Shown piece by piece: positions 61,461 through 64,000 of a DNA stretch of 64,000 nucleotides. The stretch comes from Pacificibacter marinus (GTDB lineage: Bacteria; Pseudomonadota; Alphaproteobacteria; Rhodobacterales; Rhodobacteraceae), in contig NZ_FNZV01000005.1 of assembly GCF_900109555.1 (NCBI RefSeq), positions 62,001 through 126,000 on the forward strand. The letters are read 5' to 3'. A program made the position numbers and the translations under genes. Every line of letters starts with the position of its first letter. Positions within the stretch are counted from its first letter, which is position 1. Below the pieces are notes generated by a model. That model was not told the origin of the DNA. It was given only the letters and a program-made list of their open reading frames with translations, and did no database searches.

Positions 61461-64000
61461 GTGCAGCAAAAACATGACAGTCTTGAATACACCCGCATTC
61501 GCCGCGTGGCCCCCATTGCGGTGACCACGCATGGTGGACGCGCGAAATGTTTGCAACGCCTCATCCGCCTAGATTTGCCTGTGCCCGTGACCATCGCCCT
61601 ATCGTTTGAATCGGTCCGCCAATTGGCCGATGGGCTATCGGTCAATATCAAAGAGCTGTTGCACAGTTTTGGTGATGCGCCGCTTTTGTCTGTGCGTCCG
61701 TCTTCTGAGGACCCCGATTGGGGCGGGCCGGGGGCGATGCTCAATATCGGGATGAATGATCAACGCCACGCCGAGTTGACCGAAACGCATGGGGCCGAGG
61801 CCGCCGATGCGCTGTACTTTCGATTTGTGCAAGCTTTTGCCATTCATATCGAGCGATTGGACCCAGAAGAGTTCGAAAATGACACGTCTATGCCAACCTC
61901 GCAGGCGTTGACGCGCGCGCTTGAGGCCTATGAAGACGAGACAGACGAACCTTTTCCACAAGATATCCATACCCAATTGACCAAGGTTTTGCGTTCAATG
62001 GCGCGCGCGTGGAGCGGCACAACAGCACGGCTTTTGCGCCAAGCCAAAGGCGCGCCTGCAGATGCAGGTCTTGGGTTGATCGTGCAAGCTATGGCACTGG
62101 GGGTCGGACCCGGTGAAAGCGGCGCTGGTGTGATCCAATTGATTGACGAAGACACTGGCGCACCGATGATCCGTGGCCGCTATAAACGTCAAGCGCAGGG
62201 ACGCGACGCGTTGAATGCGCACAATGATACGATGTATTTGACCAAAGACACGCGTGGCCCGTCGCTTGAAACCGATTGTCCTGCGTTGTTTGAACAATTG
62301 ACCACGGTGTCTCAGCTGTGTCGCACCAAGCTGCGCGAAGAAATGCAGGTCGAGTTCACCATCGAAAACGGCAAGCTGGCAATTTTGGATGCTGTGCGGG
62401 TGCCGCGTTCGACACGTGCGTCGCTGCGCACAGCGGTGCAATTGGCCGAAGACGGCATCATTCCAAAATCAGATGCGTTGTTGCGTATTCCGCCACGGTC
62501 GCTGACTGAATTGTTGCACCCACAGATTGATCCGACGGCGGCACGGTCGGTGTTTGCCAAAGGCATCGCTGCCAGTCCCGGCGGGGCAGTGGGGCGATTG
62601 GTGTTTTCGTCCGCGGCAGCGCAAGCGTCGGAGGCGCGTGGCGAAGCCTGTATTTTGGTGCGGCGTGAAACTGCGCCAGAAGACATTCGCGGGATGCATT
62701 CGTCTGTTGGGGTGCTCACGGAACGCGGCGGCGCGGTGTCGCACGCTGCTGTGATCGCGCGTGGCATGGGCGTGCCTTGTGTGGTCGGGGCGTCTATGAC
62801 TATCAATTCGCGCAAGAAAACAATCACCGGTGCAGATGGGCGCGTGTTGAACGAAGGCGATATGATCACGCTGGATGGGTCGGCTGGCGAGGCTTTGATG
62901 GGCGAGACCAAAATGTTGCCGCCGTCCAAAGATTATTGGTATTTGCAGTTGATGGAATGGGCCGACGCCATTCGCGATATCGGCGTGCGGGCCAATGCGG
63001 ATACGCCGGCAGATGCGGCCATGGCGCGTGATTTTAAGGCCCAAGGCATCGGTCTATGCCGCACAGAGCATATGTTCTTTGAAGGCGACCGTTTGACTGT
63101 GATGCGCGAGATGATTTTCGCGGCAACACATGAAGATCGTCAAGAAGCCATATCGCGGCTTTTGCCAATGCAAAGATCAGATTTTATTGAGCTTTTCCAA
63201 ATTATGCAGGGCCAACCTGTGTGCATTCGCTTGCTTGATCCACCGCTACATGAATTTTTGCCCTCAGACCGCGCAGGGGCCAAAGAACTGGCAGAAGCGT
63301 TGGATTTGCCGCTGTCTGACGTGACGCGGCGCATTGAATGGCTGTCTGAATTCAACCCGATGCTTGGGATGCGTGGTGTGCGACTTGGGATCACGTTCCC
63401 TGAAATCTACGAAATGCAGGCGCGTGCTATTTTTGAGGCCGCTATAGAAGCGTCGAAAATAGGTGAACCTGTGGTGCCTGAGGTGATGATCCCTTTGGTG
63501 TCTGCCATGCGTGAGGTGGAGTTGGTGAAAACCCAGATTGATGGCGTGGCTGCGGCTGTGCGCAATGAAAAAGGGGCTGATTTCACTTATAGTCTTGGCG
63601 TGATGGTTGAAACGCCTCGGGCGGCTTTGCGGGCGCATGAAATTGCCCAACATGCGGCGTTCTTGTCATTCGGGACCAACGATTTGACGCAGATGGCCTA
63701 TGGGCTGTCACGCGATGACGCGGGGCGGTTTATGAACGCTTATGTCAAACAAGGCGTTTTTCCCGAAGACCCGTTTCATTCGCTCGATGTCGATGGTGTT
63801 GGGGAACTTTTGACCATTGGGGCCGCGCGCGGGCGGCAGGCTTCGCCCAATATTACCCTGTCGGTGTGTGGTGAACATGGCGGCAACCCCGAATCTATCG
63901 CCTTTTGTCGGGCGGCGGGATTCGATTATGTGTCTTGTTCGCCCTTTCGAGTCCCTGTGGCGCGCTTGGCTGCTGCCCAATTGGTGGCCGCTGAGCAAAA
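61461..64000 (+). CDS. Pyruvate phosphate dikinase-like protein with divergent ATP-grasp half (3' end beyond window)
   Basis: Open reading frame from GTG at 61461, preceded by AAGGGAG, and still open at the window edge after 846 codons. The last visible residues (CSPFRVPVARLAAAQLVAAEQ) show it is nearly complete. The phosphohistidine domain (GGAVSHAAVIARGMGVPCVVGA) and PEP-binding barrel (GIGLCRTEHMFF, LDPPLHEFLP, SFGTNDLTQM, SVCGEHGGNPE with the catalytic Cys) look intact. The N-terminal ATP-grasp part is poorly conserved: THGGRAKC replaces the LGGKG lysine loop, and the FLQTR nucleotide motif reads ILDAV. It may be an altered PPDK paralogue. It lies downstream of glyS after an 87-base gap. 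Confidence 0.85.
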   Translation, partial: MQQKHDSLEYTRIRRVAPIAVTTHGGRAKCLQRLIRLDLPVPVTIALSFESVRQLADGLSVNIKELLHSFGDAPLLSVRPSSEDPDWGGPGAMLNIGMNDQRHAELTETHGAEAADALYFRFVQAFAIHIERLDPEEFENDTSMPTSQALTRALEAYEDETDEPFPQDIHTQLTKVLRSMARAWSGTTARLLRQAKGAPADAGLGLIVQAMALGVGPGESGAGVIQLIDEDTGAPMIRGRYKRQAQGRDALNAHNDTMYLTKDTRGPSLETDCPALFEQLTTVSQLCRTKLREEMQVEFTIENGKLAILDAVRVPRSTRASLRTAVQLAEDGIIPKSDALLRIPPRSLTELLHPQIDPTAARSVFAKGIAASPGGAVGRLVFSSAAAQASEARGEACILVRRETAPEDIRGMHSSVGVLTERGGAVSHAAVIARGMGVPCVVGASMTINSRKKTITGADGRVLNEGDMITLDGSAGEALMGETKMLPPSKDYWYLQLMEWADAIRDIGVRANADTPADAAMARDFKAQGIGLCRTEHMFFEGDRLTVMREMIFAATHEDRQEAISRLLPMQRSDFIELFQIMQGQPVCIRLLDPPLHEFLPSDRAGAKELAEALDLPLSDVTRRIEWLSEFNPMLGMRGVRLGITFPEIYEMQARAIFEAAIEASKIGEPVVPEVMIPLVSAMREVELVKTQIDGVAAAVRNEKGADFTYSLGVMVETPRAALRAHEIAQHAAFLSFGTNDLTQMAYGLSRDDAGRFMNAYVKQGVFPEDPFHSLDVDGVGELLTIGAARGRQASPNITLSVCGEHGGNPESIAFCRAAGFDYVSCSPFRVPVARLAAAQLVAAEQ

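Overview
The window is chromosomal DNA of an alphaproteobacterium, most likely a marine Rhodobacterales (Roseobacter group) species. The grounds are moderate GC by eye, a PHA cluster in the order phaZ-phaC-phaP-phaR, metZ behind a SAM-II riboswitch, FolE2 as GTP cyclohydrolase, a glyQ-DUF6446-glyS-PPDK block, and several lineage-typical hypothetical proteins. I see no rRNA, tRNA, complete insertion sequence, prophage or CRISPR array. This is mostly core genome with a few broken genes.

Layout. 0-3 kb: an ArsC-like gene, then a leftward four-gene operon, bufA-bufB-bufC-doxX, of the MNIO/bufferin RiPP type (DUF2282, DUF692, DUF2063, DoxX), which is tied to copper handling in relatives. 3-7 kb: thrS and two alpha/beta hydrolases, one with an altered triad. 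7-11.4 kb: PHA metabolism, with PhaR-type palindromes between phaZ and phaC and exactly between the -35 and -10 boxes of phaP. 11.5-17.3 kb: a LysR regulator, a DegT-type PLP enzyme and a four-gene polar amino acid ABC importer. 17.4-23 kb: TerB-like protein, PPK2, a divergent LysE/Lrp pair, PaiB-like protein, pyrG, secG. 23.1-23.6 kb: gene debris, with a nonsense-interrupted membrane protein gene and an Ada fragment. 23.7-34.8 kb: purA, DUF2842, a large disordered Ala/Glu-rich protein with a 9-bp minisatellite, thiamine pyrophosphokinase, a DMT transporter, DUF454, rpiA, gor, hflKC. 35-46.5 kb: a Do-like protease, a peptidoglycan-binding lipoprotein, ferredoxin, an FG-GAP protein, purU, purD, xseA, ftsY, a second DMT transporter, yciB. 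46.5-49.2 kb: two alpha/beta hydrolases around an internally deleted GST. 49.3-52 kb: SAM-II riboswitch, terminator, metZ, folE2. 52-55.5 kb: a small secreted protein, a PepSY membrane protein, trkH. 55.5-64 kb: a SPOR/peptidoglycan-binding/trypsin-fold protein whose catalytic residues all look lost, then glyQ, DUF6446, a glyS with a compositionally odd internal segment, and a PPDK-like gene cut by the window edge.

The best leads are the bufferin operon; the PhaR operators; the SAM-II leader, where the 5' arm of the riboswitch P1 stem can pair with the 3' arm of the terminator; the apparently dead protease; the mosaic glyS; and the PPDK-like protein with a degraded ATP-grasp half. Residue comparisons with families are from memory, because no search could be run.
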